From the NCBI GenBank assembly GCA_022510425.1, contig JAFLTO010000008.1, positions 61,295 through 125,294 of the forward strand: DNA of 64,000 nt, in the 5' to 3' direction. The position numbers and the translations under genes are program-made. Numbering within the stretch: position 1 is the stretch's first letter; each line of letters opens with the position of its first letter. The notes below the pieces were generated by a model. That model was not told the DNA's origin and did not search any database. It saw only the letters and a program-made list of their open reading frames with translations. Shown here in pieces: positions 11,679 to 21,092 of the stretch. The stretch is from Muribaculaceae bacterium (GTDB lineage: Bacteria > Bacteroidota > Bacteroidia > Bacteroidales > Muribaculaceae).

Positions 11679-14300
11679 ATGAAATCTCTATTGTTAAAAA
11701 TATTTTTAGTGGCGATTAGCTTTCTTCTTGCATTGCCATTATCTGCAGATCTTACTTTCAGAGACCATAGATACAAAAGTTTTCAAACACTGCCTCCTCA
11801 TGAAAAAGGTGATATAGTTTTTATTGGCAATTCAATTACCAATATGATGAATTGGAATGAATTGTTCGGGAATTCTGAGAAAATAAAAAATAGGGGTACT
11901 TCGGGAGCGCTAACAAAAGAGATTCTGGATAATCTGGAATCTATGATTTATGGTGATCCATCAAAAATTTTCGTAATGATTGGTACGAATGATCTTGGAA
12001 CTGAAGGTAGTGAGTATCAACCTAAAGCAGTGGCTTACAGGATAAAAAAATTGTTAAGCAGAATTAGAGAAGAAAAACCCGAAGCAGAAGTTTATTACCA
12101 AAGCATTCTTCCTACTTTGGTCGGATTAAGAAATGAAGAAAAAACCACACAGACTAATGCAATTATAAAAGATTGGATTGAAGATTTAGAGGATCCGAAA
12201 TTAACTTATATCGACCTTTATTCTTCATTTGTTGGAAAAAATGGGGAACTGAAAAACACAACCAACACGTTCAGCGAGGATTCCTACAGTTATGATGGTC
12301 TACATCTAAGCCAAAATGGTTACAAGTTATGGGCCGATATTATCAAAAAATATATTGATGAAGATTGTATAATTCCTGACAGCATTCCAAACCTATGGGG
12401 GAATTTAAACGGATCTCAAGGTATGAGAGTCACTCACTTTGGAGCTTTCCCAATTTCTTCTTCAGATATCTTGTTGATTGGAGATGAATTCATTCACGGA
12501 GGAGAGTGGATGGAATTGATGCAAGATCCTTCTTTTAAAGACCGAGGAATAGGATGGGGATTTCCCGGGATTAATTTAGAATCAATGAATTCAATAGTCC
12601 AAACTGTATTAAAAGGAAATGCTGATAAAGGTATACACAAAGAGAAACCTAAAGCCATTCTTATATATGGAGGAATGGCTAATTTAAAAAGAGGAGACTC
12701 TATTCCTATAATTAAAACAAAATATGTTGATTTAATAAACCAAATAGATTCGATTACATCCGGCATACCTATTTTTTTGATGACTATTGTTCCCTCAGAT
12801 AATGAAGAAGTTAATGAAGGAATAAAAGTTATAAATAAAGAAATTAAAGACTTGGTAGATAATAGATCGAATGTATACTTGATTGATCTTTTCAACTCCT
12901 TTTTGGATCAAGATAAGAATAGAATGGAAAACTATTACTCGGGTCCCAATTCTCCCTATGTAAATGGAATAGGATATGTGGCTGCTGCAAATATTATAGC
13001 TGATTCTCTAAATAAAGTTTTAGATGAAAAATATTCTCCCGTCTCTATGCCAAAAGCGTTGAGTAATCTTAATAATTATTATAAAAATTCAGAAAAAAAT
13101 AACGCTACTTACATAGTATATGATAATACAAATTCAGCAATTCCTTATCGCATACCCGCTATTGCTAAAAATAAGTTTGGAGATCTTATAGCCGTGGCGG
13201 ATTATAGACATTGTAAATCTGATATTGGAGTTATTCCGAATGGTAAACTTGATTTACTATATCGAATACAGGATATAAAAAGCGGAGAATGGCAGGAAGA
13301 AAAAACTCTTGCCGGCACCATTGATAATGGCACCGACTTTATAGCTTTCGGGGATCCTTGTATAGTGGCCGATAGAGAAAGTGATAATGTCCTGGTTACA
13401 AGTTGCAGTGGTAATATCAGTTTCCAGAAGGGAACCCATGAAAATCATCAAGGGTGGGCAAGATTTTATTCGGAAGATGGAGGACAAACTTGGAGTTCCT
13501 ATGAAGATATTTCAGATCAAGTCTTTAATTTACTTGATAAAAGATGTGACGGACCCATTAATTCCTTTTTTATCGGTTCAGGAAAAATAATTCAAAGCAA
13601 CATTGTGAAAAATGGAGATTTCTATAGAATTTACTGTGCCGGTTTAGTAAGAGTCAATGATAAAAAAACTCGAGTGAATTATGTGTTTTATTCTGATGAC
13701 TTTGGTAAAAATTGGAATCTTTTAGGGGATGTGAATGATTGTCCTGTTCCTTATGGAGCTGACGAGCCAAAGACTGAAGAACTACCCGACGGAAGTATTT
13801 TGATCAGTTCAAGAATATCCGGTGGTAGATATTATAATGTTTTTCATTTCAGCGATTTGATTAAAGGAGAAGGCAATTGGGATACAGTGGCTATTTCCAA
13901 TGAAGAAGTCGGAGGTTTAAAGGCCTCTACAAATCCATGTAATGGGGAAACTCTTTGTATACCTGTAATAAGAAATTCTGACAAAAAAGAAACTTTCCTT
14001 CTTCTTCAATCCGTTCCTCTTAATAAAGAAGGTAAGAGAGCTAATGTTGGAATCAATTATAAAGATTTGGGACCTTTACAAGGGAATTATACAGCTGCGA
14101 ACATCGCTTCTAATTGGGATGGTGTTTATGAAGTGACTCCTTATTCCTCAGCTTATTCTACCATGATTCTTGATAAAGATAATAAGATAGCTTTCTTTTA
14201 CGAAGAAAACCTCTATAACAACGGTTTTGATTTAATATTGAAAAAACTATCTATTGACGATATCACTAACGGAGAATTTTCTATTAAACCAATTAAATGA
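11679..14300 (+). CDS. nanH: Exported multidomain sialidase (GH33) with two N-terminal SGNH domains
   Basis: An 873-residue protein starting at the ATG at 11679, which begins a clean signal peptide (MKSLLLKIFLVAISFLLALP). Residues ~45-230 form an SGNH/GDSL hydrolase with GNSIT (Ser52), GTNDLG and DGLHLS (Asp206/His209). Residues ~260-450 are a second SGNH-like domain whose motif reads GDEFIHGG, with Glu in place of the catalytic Ser, and with no final Asp-x-x-His, so it is probably inactive. Residues ~480-873 are a sialidase with YRIPAIA (Arg491) and Asp boxes SEDGGQTW and SDDFGKNW. The first domain may remove O-acetyl groups so that the sialidase can act. It converges with the nan operon, leaving one base between stop codons. 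Confidence 0.87.
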   Translation: MKSLLLKIFLVAISFLLALPLSADLTFRDHRYKSFQTLPPHEKGDIVFIGNSITNMMNWNELFGNSEKIKNRGTSGALTKEILDNLESMIYGDPSKIFVMIGTNDLGTEGSEYQPKAVAYRIKKLLSRIREEKPEAEVYYQSILPTLVGLRNEEKTTQTNAIIKDWIEDLEDPKLTYIDLYSSFVGKNGELKNTTNTFSEDSYSYDGLHLSQNGYKLWADIIKKYIDEDCIIPDSIPNLWGNLNGSQGMRVTHFGAFPISSSDILLIGDEFIHGGEWMELMQDPSFKDRGIGWGFPGINLESMNSIVQTVLKGNADKGIHKEKPKAILIYGGMANLKRGDSIPIIKTKYVDLINQIDSITSGIPIFLMTIVPSDNEEVNEGIKVINKEIKDLVDNRSNVYLIDLFNSFLDQDKNRMENYYSGPNSPYVNGIGYVAAANIIADSLNKVLDEKYSPVSMPKALSNLNNYYKNSEKNNATYIVYDNTNSAIPYRIPAIAKNKFGDLIAVADYRHCKSDIGVIPNGKLDLLYRIQDIKSGEWQEEKTLAGTIDNGTDFIAFGDPCIVADRESDNVLVTSCSGNISFQKGTHENHQGWARFYSEDGGQTWSSYEDISDQVFNLLDKRCDGPINSFFIGSGKIIQSNIVKNGDFYRIYCAGLVRVNDKKTRVNYVFYSDDFGKNWNLLGDVNDCPVPYGADEPKTEELPDGSILISSRISGGRYYNVFHFSDLIKGEGNWDTVAISNEEVGGLKASTNPCNGETLCIPVIRNSDKKETFLLLQSVPLNKEGKRANVGINYKDLGPLQGNYTAANIASNWDGVYEVTPYSSAYSTMILDKDNKIAFFYEENLYNNGFDLILKKLSIDDITNGEFSIKPIK

Positions 14301-14301
14301 T

Positions 14302-15075
14302 TTAAAAATCTTTATAAAGTGAATCTTCCGACTTACAAAATTCATTAAACATCAAAGCATAATCATTTGAAATATCCTTAACAAATTTCTCTCCTTTTTC
14401 TGCATTTGCTTTCATAGGAGATCCTATCCCTGTATCCTTGCTTACCTTCTCCCAATTTCGGGGTAACCATACTTTGCCTGATGAAAAGCCTTCTGAATGA
14501 AATCCCCCCGAATTCCCCTTTCCGGCTTCACTCAAGTTCACTAATTCCGGATGATAATACATCATTACAGAAGTTTCTAACTCATCTGCATGATCTCCGG
14601 GCTCTTCAAAATATTCTTTTGCCGGCCTTACTTTATACCATTCACTTGAAGCTATCAACATATCGGGATAATCCACCGCCAAATCTCTTATCATTCCTTT
14701 AAAAAGATTTCCACCATGGCCGTTTATTATAATAATTCTTCTTATTTCCTGATGATATAAAGAAGAAACGATATCTGTAAGGATAGCCTTTTGTGTTTCC
14801 TGTCGAGTATGGACACAGAACTTCAAATTTCTTTGTCCCGGGTTTTGAGATCCCATAGCGACCCATGGCATCACCATTACTCTAAGTCCATATTTTTCAA
14901 AAGCAATTTTAGCTGCATCAACTGCTATGTCATGGCTTAAAATTGCATCAGTAAGATATGGAAGATGAAGGTTATGAGGTTCAGTTGCACCCCATGGAAT
15001 CACTGCCATTTGATAATTCAAATCTTTAATGGCTCCATAACATGATACCGACAAATCAATCTCTCTTTTTTCCAT
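14302..15075 (-). CDS. Creatininase/creatinine amidohydrolase family protein
   Basis: A 257-residue protein with the family's metal-binding signature: GATEPHNLHLPYLTDA near the N-terminus, IIINGHGGN in the middle and GDHADELETSVMM later. Relatives include creatininase, MftE and FAPy deformylase-like amidohydrolases using a dinuclear metal centre. No signal peptide, so cytoplasmic. It is the last gene of the nan operon, six bases after the esterase-NanM gene. A cytosolic amidase among sialic acid genes suggests action on an N-acyl or lactam-like sugar derivative, but no substrate can be assigned from sequence. Confidence 0.85.
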   Translation of the reverse strand: MEKREIDLSVSCYGAIKDLNYQMAVIPWGATEPHNLHLPYLTDAILSHDIAVDAAKIAFEKYGLRVMVMPWVAMGSQNPGQRNLKFCVHTRQETQKAILTDIVSSLYHQEIRRIIIINGHGGNLFKGMIRDLAVDYPDMLIASSEWYKVRPAKEYFEEPGDHADELETSVMMYYHPELVNLSEAGKGNSGGFHSEGFSSGKVWLPRNWEKVSKDTGIGSPMKANAEKGEKFVKDISNDYALMFNEFCKSEDSLYKDF

Positions 15076-15081
15076 CAGTTA

Positions 15082-17631
15082 TCAATCTATTTTTAGTTTA
15101 TAAATCTCAGAAGTCCGAACTCTTGGTTTCAATTCACCTCCGACTATCATTATGTCATTGTTGACAGTAGATACTATGCCTGCTCCTGCTCTTGCTGTTT
15201 CTGAAGTTTCATTAGCAATACTCCAACTTTCTGTTATAGGATTGAAAATGAATATATATGGATTGAATTTATACCATTCAATGGGGTGTGACAAATAATC
15301 AGGTTCTTGATTCTTTAATGCATTCAGGAATACATTTTTGTTGACCCCCCCAATAGCTACTATTCTGCCATCCTTCAATCTGGTTACAGCACCTCCTCCT
15401 AAAGCTACATCTTCGTTATTTCTATCTTGAGGTCCCGATATCTCTTCCCATTTATCCTCATTAATATCATACTTAAGCCCGTCAGTATTTAAAGTCGGCT
15501 CCCGATTTTCCTCTCCGGGTGCAAAACCTCCCCATATGTATAGAAATGCTTTTCCTTTTTCATTTTTTCCTCCGGAAACGACAGGCTGAACTCTTGGATT
15601 TCCCGGAAAACTTTTTAATTCCTTCCAACCTTGATTAAGGTTATTTAAATTTAAAGAAAAAACTTTATTTGAGGGTTGACCGTTGAAATTTCCTCCCGCT
15701 ATATAAATTTTCCCATCAAGAAAAGTGGCATAAGAATTATCTATGGTTCCGGGTAAAGAGGGATAATCAATGATTTCAATTTTTCCTTTTCCATTTTTTC
15801 TAAGAAGCTTTACTTCAGAAAAAGTCATTTCAGCATTTGAGCCTCCAATTAGCAGTAATCCGTCAGATATACTTACACTGCATCCATATGCAATCGGTTG
15901 AGGAAGGCTCCCTATTCTTATTGCTTTCCAATTATTCTCATCCTTTTCTGAAAGTCTATAAATTCCTTGATAGAATTTCTTTTTTGATTCATATGCCATA
16001 GGGTTATCCGGAAAATTGCAGCCCCCGGCAATTATCAGATCTCCATCTACTAACCCTGTAAAACATCCCGATAACCCTGATTCAAATCCTTCTTCTATGG
16101 AATTATCATTTAATGGATCTATGCTTATTTTAAAAGTTGATGCCGGCAACTCTTCACCATTTATTAAATTTGATCTTGTATAAGGTTGCCAACCATACCT
16201 TACGTATTTAGGAGTATTGGTTTTCATCCCTCTTATTATAATTTTGTCATTTTCAATTATCACATCTTCAACTTCGTGAAAATAACCATCAGTTCCGGCA
16301 ACTTCAAAAAAATTAGGAGAGTTACTGTCTGAGGTCTTTAATCCGTCTCCATAATTAAATTCAATAGTAACTTCATTTTGAGAAGATTTAAAAGCTCTAA
16401 CCGGAACCGGACCTTCAGGAACTATCTGATTCATGGAATATAAATGGTTTAATGACTGTCTGGCTAACCTCTCCCCTATTGGCTTTTTATTTTTTGGATG
16501 CACATCTAAAGAATCTCCTAAATCAGAACTAACAGCCATCCATACATTTTTATATTTATCAGCTAAACGTCTTTGTGAATCTCTAAACAATGGCCAAGAC
16601 GGCCGGTCGACTGAGCTTAGTTGGACAAAAATAAAAGGCATTTGGGGCTGTTCCCAATAATTACGCCAACTTTCCAACAAAGATTCAAACAATTTTTCAT
16701 GTAATTCTACATTGTGTGCATTGGATTCACCTTGGTACCATATAGTCCCGGCAATAGGGAATCGGTTAAGAGGAAGGATCCCTGATGAAAATAGATATGA
16801 TGGTTCATATGGGTGCCTATGCGACACTGTATCATTAATTTCACCTATGTTTTCACCTATTCTTTGCTGCACCCAAGGTTGAAGATAATTATTGGTTCTC
16901 CAGTCAACCAATATTTCCGGCATATTATTTTCCAGAGTTTCAATATTTATCCAAGCTTCTGTGGGCGAACCTCCTATAGCATTGCATATTATACCAACAG
17001 GAACCCTTAAACTGTCCCGTAAAATTTTACCATAATGCCAGGCTATGGCTGAAAAATATTTAGCAGTTTCTTGATCTGATAATTTCCATTGAGTGTCCTT
17101 GAAATATTTTAGATCATCCACCATAAATTTTATTTCTTCACTCCATTCCTTTGCATTGGTAATAGCTATTGGTCTTAGATTAAAAAGACGTAATAAGGAA
17201 TCATTTGCAATTTTCTCATCTTCTTTCCATGTGGAAGTATTTATCATCTGAAATTCCATGTTACTTTGTCCTGAAGCTAACCAAACTTCCCCCACTGCTA
17301 TATCTTTTATGCGAATAGTATCTTTTCCATCAGTTATTGTCATTTTTAAACCAACCTGTTCGGACAGAGTAGGAAATGTAACAGTCCAATCACCAACTTG
17401 ATCAGTCAAACATTTATCGGCAAATTTTCCCAATGTTACATATACAGTATCCCCGGCATTAGCTTTACCGGAGATCTTTATTGGTCGGTAGCGTTGTAAA
17501 ACCATATGGTCGCTGTAAATTTCGGGTAAGTTCAAACTTACAGCATTTACCGTAACTAATGTTACCGGTTCTTTGGCATATGTTCCTGTGATTAGGAAAT
17601 AGATGATAAGAATTAGATAAAATATTCGCAT
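15082..17631 (-). CDS. Fusion of sialate O-acetylesterase and NanM-like N-acetylneuraminate mutarotase
   Basis: An 849-residue exported protein. The ATG at 17631 overlaps the NanE stop as TGATG; the in-frame TTG one codon earlier is not needed. The signal peptide is MRIFYLILIIYFLITGTYA. The first ~510 residues are an SGNH sialate O-acetylesterase with WLASGQSNMEF, AIGGSPTEAWI and TIWYQGESNAHN. From about residue 520 to the end it is a Kelch-repeat beta-propeller (repeated IAGGNF, IWGGFAPGEE, ALGGGAVTRL, IVAIGGV and IMIVGGE) like the cyclically permuted NanM mutarotases. One polypeptide thus could deacetylate sialic acid and speed its anomerisation before uptake by the neighbouring MFS carrier. 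Confidence 0.9.
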   Translation of the reverse strand: MRIFYLILIIYFLITGTYAKEPVTLVTVNAVSLNLPEIYSDHMVLQRYRPIKISGKANAGDTVYVTLGKFADKCLTDQVGDWTVTFPTLSEQVGLKMTITDGKDTIRIKDIAVGEVWLASGQSNMEFQMINTSTWKEDEKIANDSLLRLFNLRPIAITNAKEWSEEIKFMVDDLKYFKDTQWKLSDQETAKYFSAIAWHYGKILRDSLRVPVGIICNAIGGSPTEAWINIETLENNMPEILVDWRTNNYLQPWVQQRIGENIGEINDTVSHRHPYEPSYLFSSGILPLNRFPIAGTIWYQGESNAHNVELHEKLFESLLESWRNYWEQPQMPFIFVQLSSVDRPSWPLFRDSQRRLADKYKNVWMAVSSDLGDSLDVHPKNKKPIGERLARQSLNHLYSMNQIVPEGPVPVRAFKSSQNEVTIEFNYGDGLKTSDSNSPNFFEVAGTDGYFHEVEDVIIENDKIIIRGMKTNTPKYVRYGWQPYTRSNLINGEELPASTFKISIDPLNDNSIEEGFESGLSGCFTGLVDGDLIIAGGCNFPDNPMAYESKKKFYQGIYRLSEKDENNWKAIRIGSLPQPIAYGCSVSISDGLLLIGGSNAEMTFSEVKLLRKNGKGKIEIIDYPSLPGTIDNSYATFLDGKIYIAGGNFNGQPSNKVFSLNLNNLNQGWKELKSFPGNPRVQPVVSGGKNEKGKAFLYIWGGFAPGEENREPTLNTDGLKYDINEDKWEEISGPQDRNNEDVALGGGAVTRLKDGRIVAIGGVNKNVFLNALKNQEPDYLSHPIEWYKFNPYIFIFNPITESWSIANETSETARAGAGIVSTVNNDIMIVGGELKPRVRTSEIYKLKID

Positions 17632-18842
17632 CAATCTTCACATTTTTCTAAAATATCTTCAATCAGTAATTGAGATTTTATCATCATACGTGGTATGTGA
17701 AATGGACCTTTAAATAAATTTCCCTTGGCCGGTTGAGCCACTGTGCCATCACGGTGCAAATAGCCATACCATTCCGGAAATAACTTATCGGGGAAATGTG
17801 AATAAGTCCAGTCATTCACTTTTTCATGCATCTCAAGATACTTATCATCATTGGTTGCCTCGAAAGCCAACAAAGAGGCTATGATACCCTCTGTTTGTGG
17901 CCACCAGAATTTCATATCCTGAGAATAATCTTGTGATGGAAAGCCTTTACAATCTTTGAAATTTATTATACCGCCATATTCTTCATCCCAACCCCATTCC
18001 CAACTCCAATCAAGAATTTGGAGAGCCATCTCTTTAATTTCTTTACCTTTGCCCTTTTCATCCCAGCCTCGATATTTGGCCTCGTCTAAAAGAAACCATG
18101 ATGTCTCTATACAATGTCCCGGATTAATAACCCTTCCGTTTATGGTATCCAATAGATCTCCTTCCGGAGTAACCATTTCAAGAAGTGCTTTATATTCAGG
18201 GTGAATAAATTTCTTCAATAATTCAATGGAATAATCAATTCTCTTATTAAGAATAGGATCTGCAATTACAGTCCTCACTATAGATGCAGTATTGATAAGT
18301 ATCATTGTTATTGAATGGCCTATTGCCGGCATAGTAGATAAATATTTTGGCTCCAAAATTCCGGGCGTATCTATGAATCGTATTATTTCTTTAAATAGAT
18401 TTAATGCCTTGTTTGCAAATTCCTTATCACCTGAAGCCTTTGAATATTCTGCCATGGCTATGGTCGCGAAACATTCTGAAAATACATATCTTCGTTTTCT
18501 TAAAGGTTTTCCTTCTGCAGTGACCTCGAAATACATCCTTCCGTCTGAATCAAAACAATATTTCTCGATAAAATCAATACAGCTTTTAGATGCTGCAAGA
18601 AATTTAGGATTCTTTTCTATGTTATTATATGCATATGCAAAAATATAACCTGAACGTCCTTGGAACCATACGGATTTTGTTGAGTCATATAGCACTCCTT
18701 CCCTATCGAGACATGTAAATATGCCACCATTTTTTTCATCCATACCTTTCTCAAGCCAGAAAGGTAATATGTTGCCTAAAAGGTCTTCCCTATATTTATT
18801 TTTCCATTTGGAAAGATATTTTGTCTTTTCTGCTTGGAACAT
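17631..18842 (-). CDS. nanE: N-acylglucosamine 2-epimerase (AGE type), ManNAc to GlcNAc
   Basis: A 403-residue (alpha/alpha)6-barrel epimerase of the renin-binding-protein family, as used by Bacteroides in place of the ManNAc-6-P epimerase. Landmarks are VWFQGRSGYIFAYAY, ECFATIAMAEY, GHSITMILINTA, NPGHCIETSWFLLDEA (catalytic-type His) and EWYGYLHRDG with the second His. No signal peptide. It converts ManNAc released by NanL to GlcNAc in the cytoplasm. Five bases separate it from nanL, and its stop overlaps the next gene, so translation is probably coupled. Confidence 0.92.
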   Translation of the reverse strand: MFQAEKTKYLSKWKNKYREDLLGNILPFWLEKGMDEKNGGIFTCLDREGVLYDSTKSVWFQGRSGYIFAYAYNNIEKNPKFLAASKSCIDFIEKYCFDSDGRMYFEVTAEGKPLRKRRYVFSECFATIAMAEYSKASGDKEFANKALNLFKEIIRFIDTPGILEPKYLSTMPAIGHSITMILINTASIVRTVIADPILNKRIDYSIELLKKFIHPEYKALLEMVTPEGDLLDTINGRVINPGHCIETSWFLLDEAKYRGWDEKGKGKEIKEMALQILDWSWEWGWDEEYGGIINFKDCKGFPSQDYSQDMKFWWPQTEGIIASLLAFEATNDDKYLEMHEKVNDWTYSHFPDKLFPEWYGYLHRDGTVAQPAKGNLFKGPFHIPRMMIKSQLLIEDILEKCED

Positions 18843-18847
18843 AAAGA

Positions 18848-19765
18848 TTAGAGTTTATTACAATGCGTGAAAAAATCTATAGCTTCAAGATCGTGTTTTA
18901 ACTGTTGTTCCTCTTCTTCTGTGAGATTCTGAAATGGAGTCCGGTTTTTACCCATATCAAGACCAAGGAATTTCATAATCTTTTTACCTCCTACAATATT
19001 ACCTCTATATTTACAAATAATATTGATTACTTCCTGTGAGTAATTTTGGTGTTTTCGGGCACCTTCTATATCTCCCCTGTTCCAATCTTCGATTATTGCA
19101 ATCAATTCCCTTCCATTATAATTTGTGGTACCACCTATCCCCCCTTGTGCACCTCCCATTGCCAATGATGGAAGAATGGTTTCATCTTGACCATGGAGCA
19201 TATCATATTTACCGTTCTTATAAAGGCGACATTGGTTATATTCATATAAACTCTCGAAAGTATATTTTATTCCCGCAAAGTTTGGCACTTTCCCGTCTAC
19301 GCTTTCTAATAGTTTTACCATAGGAAGATACACTCCATTAAAAGCAGGAATATGATAAAAATAAAAAGGTAATTTGGGAGCAGCAGATGCTATCTCGGAA
19401 ATGTAAGCAACAAGTTCATCTATTCTACTTATCTTAGGAAATGGAGGAGCCATGGCTCCAAATCCGTCAGCACCTATTTCTTCTGAATGTTTAGCCAGTT
19501 CTTTGCTATTTTTAACGCAGCAACTGCCGACATGAACTATTATCTTAAAATCAGGTCTTTGTTCCTTTATCCATTCTTCTGCTAATTTCTTTCGTTCATC
19601 GGTTGTTAGCATGTACCCTTCACCGGAAGAACCATTTATAAAAACGCCCTTTAACCCGTTTTTTCTTAACATTTCAGCATATCTTGGTATTATTTCATAA
19701 TTCACCTCCCCGTTTTCATAATATGGAGTGAAAGGGGCATCTATAAGTCCTTGTATTTTTTTCAT
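18848..19765 (-). CDS. nanL: N-acetylneuraminate lyase
   Basis: A 305-residue class I aldolase of the DapA/NanA family. GVFINGSSGEGYML carries the carboxylate-binding GSSGE motif, YHIPAFNG contains the catalytic Tyr, and FAGIKYTFESL contains the Schiff-base Lys. It splits Neu5Ac into pyruvate and ManNAc in the cytoplasm. It sits between the sialic acid transporter and the AGE-type epimerase, the arrangement known from Bacteroides nan operons (NanL-NanE). Confidence 0.95.
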   Translation of the reverse strand: MKKIQGLIDAPFTPYYENGEVNYEIIPRYAEMLRKNGLKGVFINGSSGEGYMLTTDERKKLAEEWIKEQRPDFKIIVHVGSCCVKNSKELAKHSEEIGADGFGAMAPPFPKISRIDELVAYISEIASAAPKLPFYFYHIPAFNGVYLPMVKLLESVDGKVPNFAGIKYTFESLYEYNQCRLYKNGKYDMLHGQDETILPSLAMGGAQGGIGGTTNYNGRELIAIIEDWNRGDIEGARKHQNYSQEVINIICKYRGNIVGGKKIMKFLGLDMGKNRTPFQNLTEEEEQQLKHDLEAIDFFTHCNKL

Positions 19766-19769
19766 GATT

Positions 19770-21089
19770 TTAGATTTCTATTTCCATTTTAACATTATCA
19801 ACCGACGTAGTTGTTATTTCTTCACAGTTATCGGTAGTAGGTTTTAAAATCGTTAACTGGAGTATTATTGCAATACCGATAATAACACTCATATAAGCAA
19901 AACCTAAACCTAAGTTGCCTTCCAAAGCCCACTCTCCGAGTATTTGCGTCACTAAAGCTCCGGCAAAGACACCTGTCATATTAAGTACTCCATAGGCAGA
20001 AGCCCTTAATCTACTTGGAACGAATTGACATAGTATTGGCATTGTATTGGCATCGAACATACCATAACCTATGCCAAAGAAAAGACAAACTGCAATTGTT
20101 GTTACAGCATTGTGACCCAGACCTATTAAAATTAGACTTGGTATCATCATTCCAAGACCTATTGAACTGGTATATATTCTCCCTTTAAGGTCTTTTTTTA
20201 CCCATTTATCTGAAATCGGGCCTCCAATCATTACACCTAAAAATGATGCAACTGCTATACTTATGGTAGAAGCCGGACCCGCAATAGCTGGAATCAAATT
20301 TAAATTTTCTACAAACAAGGTAGGTAACCAATTTTTAGTAGACCATCCGGGTAAGGAAGATGAAGCGAAGAAAAAGAGAATTACCCAAAATGCAACATTG
20401 GAAAATATTATTCCGAATCCCTTTAGAATCGAAAGCGAATTAAATTTTTCAACCTTTGATATGTTCTTATTTGTTTCATTTCCTAATAATTCTTTGCTAT
20501 ACTGATCTTGGTTAGAGCGTTTCTCTTTAAGAAATAATATTAAAATCACCGCATAGATTATTCCTGCTATACCAAACCATTTGAATGTGTCTTGCCATGA
20601 AAATAAAGCAGCCACTGTAGCACCAAAACCACCTAAAGCCTGGCCTGTGTATAGGCCTGTCATATGGATGCCTATAGCTAAAGATCTTCCACGTCCGGTA
20701 AAATAATCTGCAATAAGGGATAATCCTGCCGGAATATATAAGGCCTCACTCACACCCATCACGGCTCTTAATGCATATATACTCTCATAACTTGTACATA
20801 AGGACATAAAAGAGGTGACCGCTGACCATACTCCCAAAGAGCCAACGATTAACCATTTTCGGTTCAATTTATCTGCAATGGCTCCCGATACCGGACTTAC
20901 GCATCCATATATCCATAAAAAAATAGCCATCAATCTGCCAAAATTGGCCGGATCTTGAATTGCCGGAATGGTTAATCCTATAGATTGTTGCATGGTTGAA
21001 AGCATCTGGCGGTCAAGATAGTTAAGTAAGGCAACTATCCATAACAACCCCACAACCAGCCAAGGATAAAACTTCTTATTTTGTAACAT
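19770..21089 (-). CDS. nanT: MFS transporter, probable sialic acid permease
   Basis: A 439-residue major facilitator superfamily protein with about 12 hydrophobic helices, the early Asp-Arg motif NYLDRQMLS and cytoplasmic loop GAIADKLNRKWLI. It resembles the anion:cation symporter branch that includes Bacteroides NanT. A central cytoplasmic loop (KEKRSNQDQYSKELL onward) separates the two halves. Neighbours nanL, nanE and the esterase-NanM fusion make sialic acid the likely cargo across the inner membrane; transport specificity is inferred from context. Confidence 0.87.
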   Translation of the reverse strand: MLQNKKFYPWLVVGLLWIVALLNYLDRQMLSTMQQSIGLTIPAIQDPANFGRLMAIFLWIYGCVSPVSGAIADKLNRKWLIVGSLGVWSAVTSFMSLCTSYESIYALRAVMGVSEALYIPAGLSLIADYFTGRGRSLAIGIHMTGLYTGQALGGFGATVAALFSWQDTFKWFGIAGIIYAVILILFLKEKRSNQDQYSKELLGNETNKNISKVEKFNSLSILKGFGIIFSNVAFWVILFFFASSSLPGWSTKNWLPTLFVENLNLIPAIAGPASTISIAVASFLGVMIGGPISDKWVKKDLKGRIYTSSIGLGMMIPSLILIGLGHNAVTTIAVCLFFGIGYGMFDANTMPILCQFVPSRLRASAYGVLNMTGVFAGALVTQILGEWALEGNLGLGFAYMSVIIGIAIILQLTILKPTTDNCEEITTTSVDNVKMEIEI

Positions 21090-21092
21090 TTA

